Assembly (NCBI RefSeq): GCF_000309385.1
Contig: NZ_JH976537.1
Coordinates: forward strand, 4,501,179 to 4,565,178
Origin: Nodosilinea nodulosa PCC 7104
GTDB lineage: Bacteria > Cyanobacteriota > Cyanobacteriia > Phormidesmidales > Phormidesmidaceae
DNA length: 64,000 bases
Reading direction: 5' to 3'
Shown here: positions 24,603 to 33,206 of the stretch, piece after piece
Layout: every line of letters begins with the position of its first letter
How positions within the stretch are numbered: the first letter of the stretch is position 1
Notes under the pieces: generated by a model
The model's database searches: none
Told to the model about the DNA's origin: nothing
Seen by the model: only the letters and a program-made list of their open reading frames with translations
Position numbers and translations under genes: made by a program

Positions 24603-24712
24603 AGCTGGCGCGCCGAGAGTTGCAAGGGGTAAAGGGCAGTTCCGCAAACGGCACAAGCCTCCGCTGCGCCTTATCTTCACAATTTCTCAGCTGGAAACGA
24701 AATGGCAGTGCA
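24603..24712. repeat. second dispersed repeat family, copy B
   Basis: It is homologous to 19085-19190, from GTTGCAAGGGGTAAAGGGCA through GGCACAAGC, CACAATTTCT and GCTGGAAACGAAATGGCAG to GCATCAT. Same orientation as copy A. It lies just left of the ISH3-like element and outside its terminal repeats. Confidence 0.6.
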
Positions 24713-24756
24713 TCATTAGCCGTCTGGTGCTGACCGACTTACGGCCTAAAGATGCT

Positions 24757-26013
24757 CAGTAGATCACAAAGAATCGAGACAGGGGCTGAATCTGTAGAAA
24801 AGGGGTAGGGTCAGGCAAGAAGAATTGGACGAAAAGCCATGACAACCTGCCCCCCTTCAGTATCCCCTACGCCAGCGTTGACGGACGAGGTGACCTTGAG
24901 TGCTGCCCTGAGTGCTTGAAAGCTCATCTGCCGGTGCCCATGCAAGGGGAGTGCCAGCCGGAGACCCTCTACGAAGTGTTGCTGTGGGCGGCGAGCCATC
25001 ACGACAGCGTTGAGCATGCGGCCCAACAGCTCACTGGAGTGCCCACGGTCAATGATCTCCGCTACCACTTGGACAAATTTGAGGATAGGACGACAGTCGA
25101 GCAACAGGTGAATGCGGCCCTGCAAAGCCATCTCCCCTCGGGCATCGTCAATCATCGCCATCGCTTAGCCATCGACCTGCATCTCTTGCCCTATTACGGT
25201 CAGCCGAGTGAGGCAGAAGCCCCCTATATCTATCGCTCTCAAGCCAAAGCAGGCACCACATCCTTTTTTGCCTACGCCACGGTGTACGTAATTCGTGCCC
25301 ATCGGCGGGTGACGCTGGCTATCCATGCGGTGCGGCGGGGCGAGACGGCTGTGGCGATTATCACTCGCCTACTTGACGCGATGAACCCCTTAGCCGTTAA
25401 GGTGGAACGGCTCTATCTCGACCGGGGATTCTATAGTGTGCCGGTGATTCGCTGGTTGATGGCGTTGAAGTTGCCGTTCATCATGCCCGCCATCATCCGG
25501 GGCAAAACGGGCGGCACCCGGGCGCTTTGCCGAGGACGACGCAGTTATCTGACCGACTACACCCTCAGCAGCACCGCCCATGGTTCAGTGACCTGCCCCA
25601 TGGTGGTGGTCTGCCGTTACCGCAACGGGGCTCAAGGGAAGCACGGCATCCAATACCTGCTCTACGTGGTCTATCGGGCCAAGGTGGCGTGGTCGCAGGT
25701 GCATCGTCATTACCGCGACCGCTTCGGCATTGAGACCAGCTACCGCATCAAAAATCAGGCCCGCATCCGCTCGACCACCAAGAATCCGGTGCTGCGCCTG
25801 CTCTACGTTGCCCTAGCCTTTATTCTGGTTAACCTCTGGGTGTACCTCCTGTGGCAGGCCGTCAGTGCGACCCGACGAGGCAGCAGACGGGTCTTTCAAG
25901 AGTGTTTTCCGCTCAAAACCATGCTCTCTTTCATCCGCCAAGTCATTGAGCGACGTTTCCCCCTCGCCCGGGCTGTATATCTACCTATGCCCACATGAGT
26001 TTTCGATCTACTG
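24757..26013 (+). mobile_element. complete ISH3-like insertion sequence
   Basis: The terminal inverted repeats begin CAGTAGATC on both ends (24757-24765 and 26005-26013), with further partial matching inward (an AAA). They are flanked by the direct repeat ATGCT (24752-24756 and 26014-26018), a 5-bp target-site duplication. Length is 1257 bp with one transposase gene. The ends and duplication show a complete single insertion. It sits at the very 3' end of the saccharopine-dehydrogenase-like gene and supplies that gene's stop codon. Confidence 0.88.
24916..25998 (+). CDS. ISH3-type DDE transposase, N-terminus probably frameshifted
   Basis: This DDE transposase of the ISH3 group has first Asp in AIDLHLLPYYG, second Asp in RLYLDRGFYS and Glu in RFGIETSYRIKNQ; the C-terminal half is helical and hydrophobic. 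The main frame (360 residues) only has a TTG start at 24916. A better N-terminus starts at ATG 24839 in another frame (MTTCPPSVSPTPALTDEVTL, then SAALSA) and meets the main frame exactly at GCTTGA, where SAALSA would continue as LKAHLPVP. One missing T, or a -1 slip, explains this. The natural product would be about 386 residues. Confidence 0.85.
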   Translation: MKAHLPVPMQGECQPETLYEVLLWAASHHDSVEHAAQQLTGVPTVNDLRYHLDKFEDRTTVEQQVNAALQSHLPSGIVNHRHRLAIDLHLLPYYGQPSEAEAPYIYRSQAKAGTTSFFAYATVYVIRAHRRVTLAIHAVRRGETAVAIITRLLDAMNPLAVKVERLYLDRGFYSVPVIRWLMALKLPFIMPAIIRGKTGGTRALCRGRRSYLTDYTLSSTAHGSVTCPMVVVCRYRNGAQGKHGIQYLLYVVYRAKVAWSQVHRHYRDRFGIETSYRIKNQARIRSTTKNPVLRLLYVALAFILVNLWVYLLWQAVSATRRGSRRVFQECFPLKTMLSFIRQVIERRFPLARAVYLPMPT

Positions 26014-27096
26014 ATGCTGAATTGCCAAATGTCGCTGCTGCAACATGCTCAAAAATTGGGGCGTTGTCAGGGCCTGCTCCACCGGCCACACCCCCGGCTG
26101 GTGAAGCTGACCCGACAATAACAGCTGGGCCACGCTGCCCGCACCCGCACCCGCCGCACGGGCGGTGTCTGGACAAACAAACGTGCTGGTTGCCGTGGTG
26201 GGGGAACCCCGGTGCTGCCCCTGCACATCGACCCGCATGGCAATGCCGATGCCGCTAACGCGATCGCTCACCTGGGTCATGCGATAGCTGATCTGGGCCA
26301 GGGACTCGATAGTTTTGGGCTGTCGCAGCCAGCCCTTGGGCACGGCGTGGGCCATCAGCCAGGTGAGGTGGTTGTAAATGTCGGGCAGCGATCCAAATTT
26401 AGTTATTACCGTCTGCACCGGAAATGAGCGGGGCAGCGTCATGGCCTCAACGGTGTTGAACCAGTACACGGCGCAGTCGCCGTAGGGGGCCGGGAAGGTG
26501 ACTCGCTGCCGCTGGCTGTAGGGCGCGATCGCCTGCCAATGGCCCTCCACCCAGGCCGTGATCGGGTGCTGCAACTCCAGAAACGTCGTGCGCAGGACGG
26601 TTATTCCGGCCCCGCCCGAGCCCGCTACCACATAGCTGATATGAATCGCCTCGGGCTGCTCCAGCGCCTCTACCCCCTGGCGAGCCATGCTGTTGGAAAT
26701 ACCGGGGAAAACGCCCGTGCTGACGATCGCCGTTACCCCCGCCGCCGCCGCCTGCTGGCTGAGGGCCAGCGCCCGCTCCACGTAGGGCGGGTTGTCGGCC
26801 ACATCGAGGTAGTTGACGCCCAAATCGAGGCAGGTTTGCAGCACCTGGCTGTCGCGATAGCTAAAGGGGCCAGCGGTGTGAATTACCAGATCGCAGGGCG
26901 CGATCGCCCGGCGCAGGCCATCGCCGTCGGCCACATCCAAAGCCAGGTAGCGCTGCCGGGGATGGGTCAGGTTGACCTCATCCGCCGACCGCCGACCAGC
27001 CAGGGTTAAAGTGGCGTCGGTATGGGCGAGCAAATCTTGGGCAACGCTGCTGCCAATGCGGCCCAACCCTCCCAAAAGCAAGACGTGCTGAGTCAT
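26008..27096 (-). CDS. saccharopine dehydrogenase-like NAD(P)-binding protein
   Basis: The Rossmann motif VLLLGGLGRIGSSVAQDLL is at the N-terminus, followed by LALDVADGDGL, DLVIHTAGPFSYRDSQVLQT, LGVNYLDVADNP and TGVFPGISN, which are typical of saccharopine-dehydrogenase-family oxidoreductases (362 residues). The substrate is unknown; true lysine-pathway enzymes differ. AGGAG precedes the ATG at 27096. The end is unusual: the stop TAG lies inside the terminal repeat of the IS element. Removing the IS and one target copy restores ...IQHL-stop instead of ...IQHQ-stop, so the insertion changed only the last residue. Confidence 0.87.
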   Translation of the reverse strand: MTQHVLLLGGLGRIGSSVAQDLLAHTDATLTLAGRRSADEVNLTHPRQRYLALDVADGDGLRRAIAPCDLVIHTAGPFSYRDSQVLQTCLDLGVNYLDVADNPPYVERALALSQQAAAAGVTAIVSTGVFPGISNSMARQGVEALEQPEAIHISYVVAGSGGAGITVLRTTFLELQHPITAWVEGHWQAIAPYSQRQRVTFPAPYGDCAVYWFNTVEAMTLPRSFPVQTVITKFGSLPDIYNHLTWLMAHAVPKGWLRQPKTIESLAQISYRMTQVSDRVSGIGIAMRVDVQGQHRGSPTTATSTFVCPDTARAAGAGAGSVAQLLLSGQLHQPGVWPVEQALTTPQFLSMLQQRHLAIQHQ

Positions 27097-27258
27097 GGAG
27101 AGGCTCCTGCGCTACAGTTTGCAGACTTCCAGAACACTGGGGAAGACAATCGTTATCACCTCTGCGGCATGGCCCTATTTCTAAAATAAGGTTATTGAGC
27201 AACACCCCACGATCGCCCCTCCCCAGCGATAGACTCAAAGCATCGATAGGTAACGACC

Positions 27259-28131
27259 ATGGCACACCTCACCGCCCGCCGATCGCAAAACGTAGACGGC
27301 GACATCTACGTCGATAGCTCCTGCATTGACTGCGACACCTGCCGCTGGATGGCTCCCGATATCTTCACCCGAGACGGTGACCAGTCTGCGGTCTTTCACC
27401 AGCCCAAAACAGAGGCCGAACGCCTAGCCGCGCTCCAGGCCGTGCTCGCCTGCCCCACCGCCTCCATTGGCACCGTGGAGCCGCCCAAAGATATGAAAGC
27501 GGCCCAGGCCAGTTTCCCCATTCCCATCACCGAAAACGTCTACCACTGCGGCTACCACTCGGAAAAGTCCTACGGGGCAGCTAGCTACTTCATTCAGCGG
27601 CCCGAGGGCAATCTGCTGGTCGACTCGCCCCGCTTCGCCGCTCCCCTAGTCAAGCAGCTCGAAGCGCTGGGCGGCGTGCGCTACATGTACCTCACCCACC
27701 GGGATGATGTGGCCGACCACCAGCAGTTTCGCGACCATTTTGGCTGCGAGCGCATTCTCCACACCGACGACGTTACCACCGACACCGCCTCGGTAGAAAT
27801 TCAGCTCCAGGGCACCGATCCGATCGCGTTTGCCCCCGATCTCACCATTATTCCGGTGCCGGGGCACAGCAAAGGGCACACGGTGCTGCTCTACGACAAT
27901 CGCGTTTTGTTCACGGGCGATCACCTGGCCTGGTCGGTGCGGCTGCACCAGCTCTACGCCTTTCGACGCTACTGCTGGTATTCCTGGCCCGAACAGGTTA
28001 AATCGATGGAAAAGCTCGCTGGCTACGACTTCGAGTGGGTGCTGCCTGGCCACGGTCGCCGCCACCACGCCGACAAAGCTGCCATGGCCCAGCAGATGCA
28101 AAAGTGCGTTGACTGGATGAAAACCCAGTAG
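27259..28131 (+). CDS. ferredoxin-MBL-fold fusion protein
   Basis: An N-terminal ferredoxin-like module (about 1-75) has CIDCDTCRWMAPDIF and a distal Cys in ACPTASIG, able to hold an Fe-S cluster. A metallo-beta-lactamase domain (about 90-285) follows: LVDSPR, THRDDVADH (the metal motif, with Arg in place of the middle His), VPGHSKGHTVLL, FTGDHLAW and LPGHGRRHH. Related two-domain proteins occur in cyanobacteria and plants; their reaction is unclear. It is divergently transcribed from the saccharopine-dehydrogenase-like gene over a 162-bp gap. Soluble, 290 residues. Confidence 0.85.
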   Translation: MAHLTARRSQNVDGDIYVDSSCIDCDTCRWMAPDIFTRDGDQSAVFHQPKTEAERLAALQAVLACPTASIGTVEPPKDMKAAQASFPIPITENVYHCGYHSEKSYGAASYFIQRPEGNLLVDSPRFAAPLVKQLEALGGVRYMYLTHRDDVADHQQFRDHFGCERILHTDDVTTDTASVEIQLQGTDPIAFAPDLTIIPVPGHSKGHTVLLYDNRVLFTGDHLAWSVRLHQLYAFRRYCWYSWPEQVKSMEKLAGYDFEWVLPGHGRRHHADKAAMAQQMQKCVDWMKTQ

Positions 28132-28305
28132 GGGCGTGCGATCGCGCCCAGGCAAAATCTCTAGCGGTTTTGAGGTCAGCGGCGAACAGGGCATTGATTG
28201 CTTAAAAAGCATTGTTCAACATTATTTGGCTGAGGAAAATGGCGACCTTCCCCACGCCAAATGCCTCTATGCCTAAATTTGTTCGTCTCTGCCCTGCCGC
28301 TCGAG

Positions 28306-29448
28306 TTAGTTCATCGCCATTTCTGAATCGGCAGTCGCTTGCTGTTTTCCAAAGGCCAAAAACCCAATCGTCGTGAGCAACGAACCCTCCGGATAGTCGC
28401 GCTTGGCCATCACAAAGACGAAGGCGACATAGCCAATCACAAAAACGAGATAAATAGAAACTACCAGGGGTGAAAGCAATCCCGCCGCCATAATGCAAAA
28501 AACAATTGCCGATCGCAGGGCAATTTCCCAAATGCTGCCAAAGCACCAGATGCGATCTTTCTCCTGCACCAGCAGCGTTCCGGATCGGGAAAACATCAGC
28601 AGATGCCCCACCACACAGAGAAACTGAGTGGAAAGAGCCAGCGCCGCCAGGCTATCGGGATGCACCAATCCATTGATGCACTGGGCCAGGGGACCAAACA
28701 TAAACAACAGATTGGCAACCCAGCCCGCCAGACCCTGCCAACCGCGCCTGAGCCAAGCATCCAGCCATTCGCTCTGCTCTAGGACTTTGCGCCGCCAGCG
28801 GTTGCGCTCTGCAAAAAAATCAGGAAAAGACTCAGCCTGGCGGCGAATAAACCCCAGAACGAGAAAGCTTGCCAGCAGCCCAAACCCGATGCCGCTGGGC
28901 CAGAGGGGTAGCTCCGGCCAAAAAGCGTCGCGGATCTGCAAAACGATGAAGACCGGCAGGGCAACTAAACCGACAATGCGCAGGCCATTCTGCCAGGTTG
29001 GCCAAATTCGCTCAGTCCAGATTTTCGTTTCGCTCAGGCCAAAGTTCAGCGCATTGAAAACCAGGCCGATGGCTAAAGCCATTACAAAAGGAATAAAGAA
29101 TAGGCCAGGTACTAAACCCACCGAGTAGAGCTGGGTCAAAACGACGGCTGAGGTCAGCATGCCGACGGCCTGAATCACAGAACCCCACAGCTCGTTTTCG
29201 CCCACCAAAAAATTCATCAGCAGCAGGTTGCCCAACATACCGGAGGCGTATCCCAGGGCGGGAATGACAACCAGCATCGCGATCGCCTTCGGGTCGTCGC
29301 TAGCAATCAGCTCCATGTTGCGGAGGATCTGCGGCACCTGGAGGGGCAAAAATATCAGGATCGATGCTCCCACCAGTAGTTGATTCCAGCGATTCCAGTC
29401 GTTGGCTTGAAATATCATGACGGAGCTAGCCTGCTTGCTTTGGGTCAT
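28306..29448 (-). CDS. polytopic membrane protein, unknown
   Basis: This 380-residue protein has roughly ten hydrophobic segments, for example LLVGASILIFLPLQVPQIL, AIAMLVVIPALGYASGMLGN, GLVPGLFFIPFVMALAIGLV and a C-terminal pair SPLVVSIYLVFVIGYVAFVF. A basic cytosolic loop lies in the middle (FFAERNRWRRKVLEQSEWLD). I do not recognise the family and see no transport or catalytic motif. A later ATG (MIFQANDW, 29418) is an alternative start. Its neighbours give no clear hint. Confidence 0.7.
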   Translation of the reverse strand: MTQSKQASSVMIFQANDWNRWNQLLVGASILIFLPLQVPQILRNMELIASDDPKAIAMLVVIPALGYASGMLGNLLLMNFLVGENELWGSVIQAVGMLTSAVVLTQLYSVGLVPGLFFIPFVMALAIGLVFNALNFGLSETKIWTERIWPTWQNGLRIVGLVALPVFIVLQIRDAFWPELPLWPSGIGFGLLASFLVLGFIRRQAESFPDFFAERNRWRRKVLEQSEWLDAWLRRGWQGLAGWVANLLFMFGPLAQCINGLVHPDSLAALALSTQFLCVVGHLLMFSRSGTLLVQEKDRIWCFGSIWEIALRSAIVFCIMAAGLLSPLVVSIYLVFVIGYVAFVFVMAKRDYPEGSLLTTIGFLAFGKQQATADSEMAMN

Positions 29449-29664
29449 GCTTACTGCACTTTAACTTTTGCAAACAAATGTGTTTTAGGAATCAGACTAA
29501 AGGCAGTTTTAGAGACATAGATTTTTGCCTGCGCGCTAACCCCCAGGCTGGGCTGACGCCAGGAACGGCACCGGCCTTTCCGGCCTGATGGATACCAACC
29601 AGGGCCAAGGCAAAGGCCAAAAAGCTGAGGCTTGCTACAGGCGCGCTAAAAAGCTGTTGTATAG

Positions 29665-30345
29665 CTATCCAGCATTGCTGGGCACCTTGGCCTCGACCAA
29701 ATGCCCGGTCTTGACGTAGATTGTGCAGCCCTCGCGGCTAAAGGGGGTGTGGCGGCTGCCGTGGGGGCTGCGCAGCCAGGTGCCCATTGGGTAATCGCCG
29801 TACTCGTCAGAAAACACGCCCTCCAGCACAAAAATCTCTTCGCCGCCCCAGTGGGTGTGGGGCTGAAACTGGGTGCCCGGTGCCCATTTCACCAGGGCAA
29901 CATTCTCGGTGCCGTAGGTGTGCAGAGGCATGACCCGCAGGCCATCCACCAGGCCGGGGGACCAGGGGGATGCGGTGGTATCGACCACCACCTGGGTTTG
30001 GTCGTCGGGGTGCATCTGCCAGAGTTTGACCAAAATAGTGCAGCCCTCGCGGCTGGAAGGTGTGTGGGTCGACCCTACCGGGTTGCGCACGTAGGTGCCC
30101 GCCGGGTAGTCGCCGTGCTCGTCTGAAAAGACGCCTTCGAGCACGAAAAATTCTTCGCCGCCGCCGTGGGTGTGGGGCGAAAAGGCGCTGCCGGGGGCGT
30201 AGCGAACCAGAGAGGTGGCGCGGGCGACTTCTTCACCATCGCGATCGAGCATGCGGCGCTGAACGCCGGGCATGGGGGAGTCGAGCCAGGGCAGATCGGG
30301 GGTGGCGAGGACGATGCGCTGGGTGAGGTCGGCGTGGAGTTTCAT
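29665..30345 (-). CDS. tandem ChrR-type cupin protein
   Basis: The protein (about 226 residues) has two consecutive cupin_7/ChrR-like domains with near-identical signatures: FSPHTHGGGEEFFVLEGVFS then DEHGDYPAGTYVRNP, and FQPHTHWGGEEIFVLEGVFS then DEYGDYPMGTWLRSP. Each has the His/His/Glu metal set. ChrR cupins bind zinc and act as anti-sigma sensors of singlet oxygen, but no sigma factor is adjacent here, so an enzymatic or storage role is equally possible. I start at the ATG at 30345. The frame continues upstream for 69 codons only because it reads through a tandem repeat. Confidence 0.85.
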   Translation of the reverse strand: MKLHADLTQRIVLATPDLPWLDSPMPGVQRRMLDRDGEEVARATSLVRYAPGSAFSPHTHGGGEEFFVLEGVFSDEHGDYPAGTYVRNPVGSTHTPSSREGCTILVKLWQMHPDDQTQVVVDTTASPWSPGLVDGLRVMPLHTYGTENVALVKWAPGTQFQPHTHWGGEEIFVLEGVFSDEYGDYPMGTWLRSPHGSRHTPFSREGCTIYVKTGHLVEAKVPSNAG

Positions 30346-30349
30346 GGGT

Positions 30350-30545
30350 GGAGGGGGGGAGGGGTGATGGGGAAGGTGAGGGGATGGGGATGATGAGGGG
30401 ATGGGGAAGGTGAGGGGATGGGGATGATGAGGGGATGGGGAAGGTGAGGGGATGGGGATGATGAGGGGATGGGGAGGGTAGGGGAATGGAGAGGTGGGAG
30501 AGGTAGGAGAGGTGGGAGAGGTAGGAGAGGTGGGAGAGGGGGGTG
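30350..30545. repeat. G-rich tandem repeats with 34-bp and 9-bp periods
   Basis: Two blocks are seen. The first (30363-30480) repeats a roughly 34-bp composite made of GGGGATGATGA, GGGGAT and GGGGAAGGTGA. The second (30486-30540) alternates 9-bp units GGAGAGGTG and GGAGAGGTA. The tract lies immediately before the cupin start codon and in its leader, so it may form part of its 5' UTR. Translated in frame it would give only Ser/Pro/Thr repeats. Confidence 0.88.
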
Positions 30546-30557
30546 ATGTCACATCTA

Positions 30558-31532
30558 TTATTCAGGGTTTTGCCAGGGGCCGGTGGTTTCTAAGAAAGGT
30601 GAGACCTCTGGGGTCGACCAGGTGAGGGGCAGGCTGCTTTCTACGCGCAGACCCTGGGTCATGTGGAAGCGCAGCAGGCGCTCTGCTCCGGCGTAGGCGG
30701 CAGTTTTGGGATCGCTGTCCCAGATCACTTCGGCGATGCCGGTGAGGTAGAGCATATGGCCGGTTGCGAAGTCGATAAACGTTAGCCCGGCGCGGGGGTT
30801 GAGTTCAATATTGCCGAAGGTGTTGAAGTGGCAGTTGCCCGCAAAGTCGGGCACAGTCAGAGTATTGCCCTCAACCTGGACAAATCCTGGGTTGCCGCCC
30901 CGGTGGGAAACATCGACGCCCTTGGCGGCACCGGCAGACTCGGCCAGGTAGGCGGTGGCGATAAAGAAGGTATCGGCGGCGGCGATCGCTTCTCGTTCCG
31001 CATCCCCCAGCGCAGTGAGGGCATGTATCGGCCTGGCCTCAGCCGGGTCAAACTCGCGCAGGTCAAACCGCCTCGATTGGATGTATTTGGGGCAGTTGCC
31101 AAAGGTTTGCCCCACCTGCACATCGAACCCGCCGGAATGAATTGCTTTTACGACGCCGTTTACTCGATTGCGGCGGCGGGTGTGCAGCTCGATACCGAGA
31201 AAGCCGAGGTTAGCCCCAGCAATAAGGGTATCGTTGAGCGGGTCGCCAAACAGGGGCCGGGCAGAAATGGCCAGCGTGCGATCGTCGAGTGAGGCGACAA
31301 ACCCCGGTTCACCCACCAAGATCGAGGCCCAGGGGTTGCCCTCGCCATCCACGCTGCCAACCATCAGATAAGACAGCTGGGCATAGAACTGCTGATGCTG
31401 CTCCGGCAAAAAATCGCGAATCATCCGGCGCCCCAGGGTGTCCATGCGCTCAACGCCGCCCAGTTTGCCCTGAATGGCGCGTTCGCCTGCATGGAAGGGC
31501 GATTCAGGTCGTTGCCAACCGGGAATAGCCAT
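30558..31532 (-). CDS. pyridoxamine 5'-phosphate oxidase-like FMN-binding protein
   Basis: This 324-residue split-barrel flavoprotein of the PNPOx-like superfamily has QLSYLMVGSVDGEGNPWASI, RNRVNGVVKAI, NCPKYIQSRRF, a central part with FFIATAYLAESAGAAKGVDV and SHRGGNPGFV, and NTFGNIELNPRAGLTFIDF. The doubled-barrel length matches cyanobacterial and proteobacterial members of unknown substrate. The cluster context (VOC, TrxR-like, cupin, OsmC, TetR) suggests a redox or electrophile stress role. No signal peptide. Confidence 0.85.
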   Translation of the reverse strand: MAIPGWQRPESPFHAGERAIQGKLGGVERMDTLGRRMIRDFLPEQHQQFYAQLSYLMVGSVDGEGNPWASILVGEPGFVASLDDRTLAISARPLFGDPLNDTLIAGANLGFLGIELHTRRRNRVNGVVKAIHSGGFDVQVGQTFGNCPKYIQSRRFDLREFDPAEARPIHALTALGDAEREAIAAADTFFIATAYLAESAGAAKGVDVSHRGGNPGFVQVEGNTLTVPDFAGNCHFNTFGNIELNPRAGLTFIDFATGHMLYLTGIAEVIWDSDPKTAAYAGAERLLRFHMTQGLRVESSLPLTWSTPEVSPFLETTGPWQNPE

Positions 31533-31607
31533 AGCTGTTGTTGCTCCTAGAGTGCGATCGCAATTAATGGCAGGGGGTTAAATTTCAAAAGATCAGTGAA
31601 CAGGCCT

Positions 31608-32009
31608 TTAGCCGCCCAGGGCAATCAGCTCCATGCGAATGCCGCCGGGAATGTAGAACATCATGTGGTGGGTGGTGCCGCCGCCCAGGGATTCGGGGGC
31701 AAACTCGATCTGCACACCCTCGGTGGTGGCTAGCTTTTGGTGGAGGGCATTCAGGGTTTCTAAGCCGTCTACCTTGAGGGCAAAGTGATGCAGGCCGAGG
31801 TTGCTTTTGCGATCGAACGCGGTGGCGTTGGCGGGGTCAACCGCCTGCCAGAGGGTGATTAGCGTGGTGCCATCGGACACAAAACAGGCGGGATAGTCAG
31901 GCTTTTCGGCCACCTGCTTGAATTCCAGCACATCCACGAAAAAATCGCGAGCGGCATTCAGGTCGGGAACAGTCAGCCCGATATGGTGGGCGCCTTGGGT
32001 GATAGCCAT
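31608..32009 (-). CDS. VOC (glyoxalase-like) family protein
   Basis: This 133-residue protein has two beta-alpha-beta-beta-beta units typical of the vicinal oxygen chelate fold: AHHIGLTVPDLNAARDFFVD and LGLHHFALKVDGLETLNALH, then THHMMFYIPGGIRMELIALG. Metal-ligand His (HHIG, HHFA) and the final Glu (RMELI) are in the expected places. Possible roles are glyoxalase, dioxygenase or resistance protein; the substrate is unknown. It lies in the same direction as the TrxR-like gene, downstream of it across a repeat tract. Confidence 0.87.
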   Translation of the reverse strand: MAITQGAHHIGLTVPDLNAARDFFVDVLEFKQVAEKPDYPACFVSDGTTLITLWQAVDPANATAFDRKSNLGLHHFALKVDGLETLNALHQKLATTEGVQIEFAPESLGGGTTHHMMFYIPGGIRMELIALGG

Positions 32010-32029
32010 GGGAGGTCTCCGGTTGTGGG

Positions 32030-32185
32030 GATAGTGGGAAGGTGGGGAAGGTGAGGAGATGGGGAGGGTGAGGAGATGGAGAGGGTGAGGGAGGTGAGAG
32101 AGGTGGAGAAGATGTAGATGTTTAGGACATTAAAAAGGTTGCCCTCATCCCCTCATCCCCTCATCCCCTCATCCCCTCATCCCCC
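32030..32185. repeat. two tandem repeat tracts between the VOC and flavoprotein genes
   Basis: Left tract (about 32030-32108): imperfect G-rich units such as GGAGATGGGGAGGGTGA. Right tract (about 32143-32185): five copies of the 8-bp unit CTCATCCC, the reverse complement of GGGATGAG. The right tract touches the 3' end of the flavoprotein gene. Nothing else is seen in this gap. Confidence 0.85.
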
Positions 32186-33171
32186 TACGCGGCGATCGCC
32201 CCAGGTCTGCGCGTCCCCTCTACCCGGCGAATGTCGCGCCAGATTTGGGTGGCGGCCTGGGCTCCGTCGGCGGCGGCGATCGCGACCTGGTTCATGCCCA
32301 CCTTCAGATCGCCTACGGCGAAGATGCGAGGGTGGGAGGTGCGGTTCATGGCGTCGGTGACCAGGTTGCCGCCGCTGTAGTCCAGCTCAAGGCCTTTGAG
32401 GTAGTCGGCGTGGTACTTGGAACCCATGGAAACCAGGCCGGTATCCAGCTCGACAACGGTACCGTCGGCTAGCTCAACTCCAGACATGACGTGATTTTCG
32501 CCGAGGAACTGTTTGATCGGCTGCTCGATTAGGGTATAGCTAGCGGCGGTGATGCGATCGCGAAATTCCTCACCCACCTCAAAGCCGCCGTTGGTAAACA
32601 GCGTGATGTGGGGCGTAAACCAGCCCAGGGGAAAAGCCACCTCCAGGCTGCCGGGGCTGCTGCCAAACACCCCGGCCCGCCGGTCGCGCATTTCGTAGCC
32701 GTCACAGATCAGACATACGTGCAGGTTGTAGCCAGCGTAGTCGAACACGTTTTGCATGTCGGCCAGCTGGGGCAGGTGGTCGATAATGCCGCTGGCGGCG
32801 ATCAGGTAGCGGCTGCGAAACACCCGGTAGGTGGGGTTTTTGCGGCCAATGCGAACGCGCACCGCAAAGGTGTCGCCCTCGTCGACCACGGCTTCTACAT
32901 AGCCGTTGAGGTAGTCGCCATCGAGATCTAAATAGTGGGTTTTGCCCTGTTTCAGCACCTCGCGGCCGGGAGTATCTGGCGGTAAACCCAGGTAGTTGTG
33001 CAGCTCCTGCATCCAGAAGGAGCGGGCCTTGCCCTTGTCGATCATCAGCGTCGAGAGCAAGTAGCGCTGGAGATAAATACCGGCGGAAAGTCCGGCGGTC
33101 CCACCGCCCACGACAAGGACATCGTAAATATGGTCAGCCCGCTGATCGAGCATGGCTTTGGTGAGTTGCAT
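32185..33171 (-). CDS. thioredoxin reductase-like FAD/NAD(P) oxidoreductase
   Basis: The flavoprotein has the FAD-binding motif YDVLVVGGGTAGLSAGIYL, a redox pair in HVCLICDGYEMRDR (CxxC as in thioredoxin reductase), an NAD(P)-binding region RRAGVFGSSPGS and the C-terminal FAD motif PRIFAVGDLKVGMNQVAIAA. Length is 328 residues. It could reduce a thioredoxin-like partner or a small disulfide. The ATG at 33171 has GGAGGT 7 bp before it. It diverges from the TetR gene across two palindromic operators, so TetR probably controls it. Confidence 0.88.
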   Translation of the reverse strand: MQLTKAMLDQRADHIYDVLVVGGGTAGLSAGIYLQRYLLSTLMIDKGKARSFWMQELHNYLGLPPDTPGREVLKQGKTHYLDLDGDYLNGYVEAVVDEGDTFAVRVRIGRKNPTYRVFRSRYLIAASGIIDHLPQLADMQNVFDYAGYNLHVCLICDGYEMRDRRAGVFGSSPGSLEVAFPLGWFTPHITLFTNGGFEVGEEFRDRITAASYTLIEQPIKQFLGENHVMSGVELADGTVVELDTGLVSMGSKYHADYLKGLELDYSGGNLVTDAMNRTSHPRIFAVGDLKVGMNQVAIAAADGAQAATQIWRDIRRVEGTRRPGAIAA

Positions 33172-33206
33172 AGACACCTCCTAGAGGTGGAAAGGCAATA
33201 ACTGAG

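Noticed and set aside
29665-30552. N-terminal Ser-Pro-Thr domain of the cupin protein
   Set aside because: It is a translation of tandem repeat DNA; the family start is at 30345.
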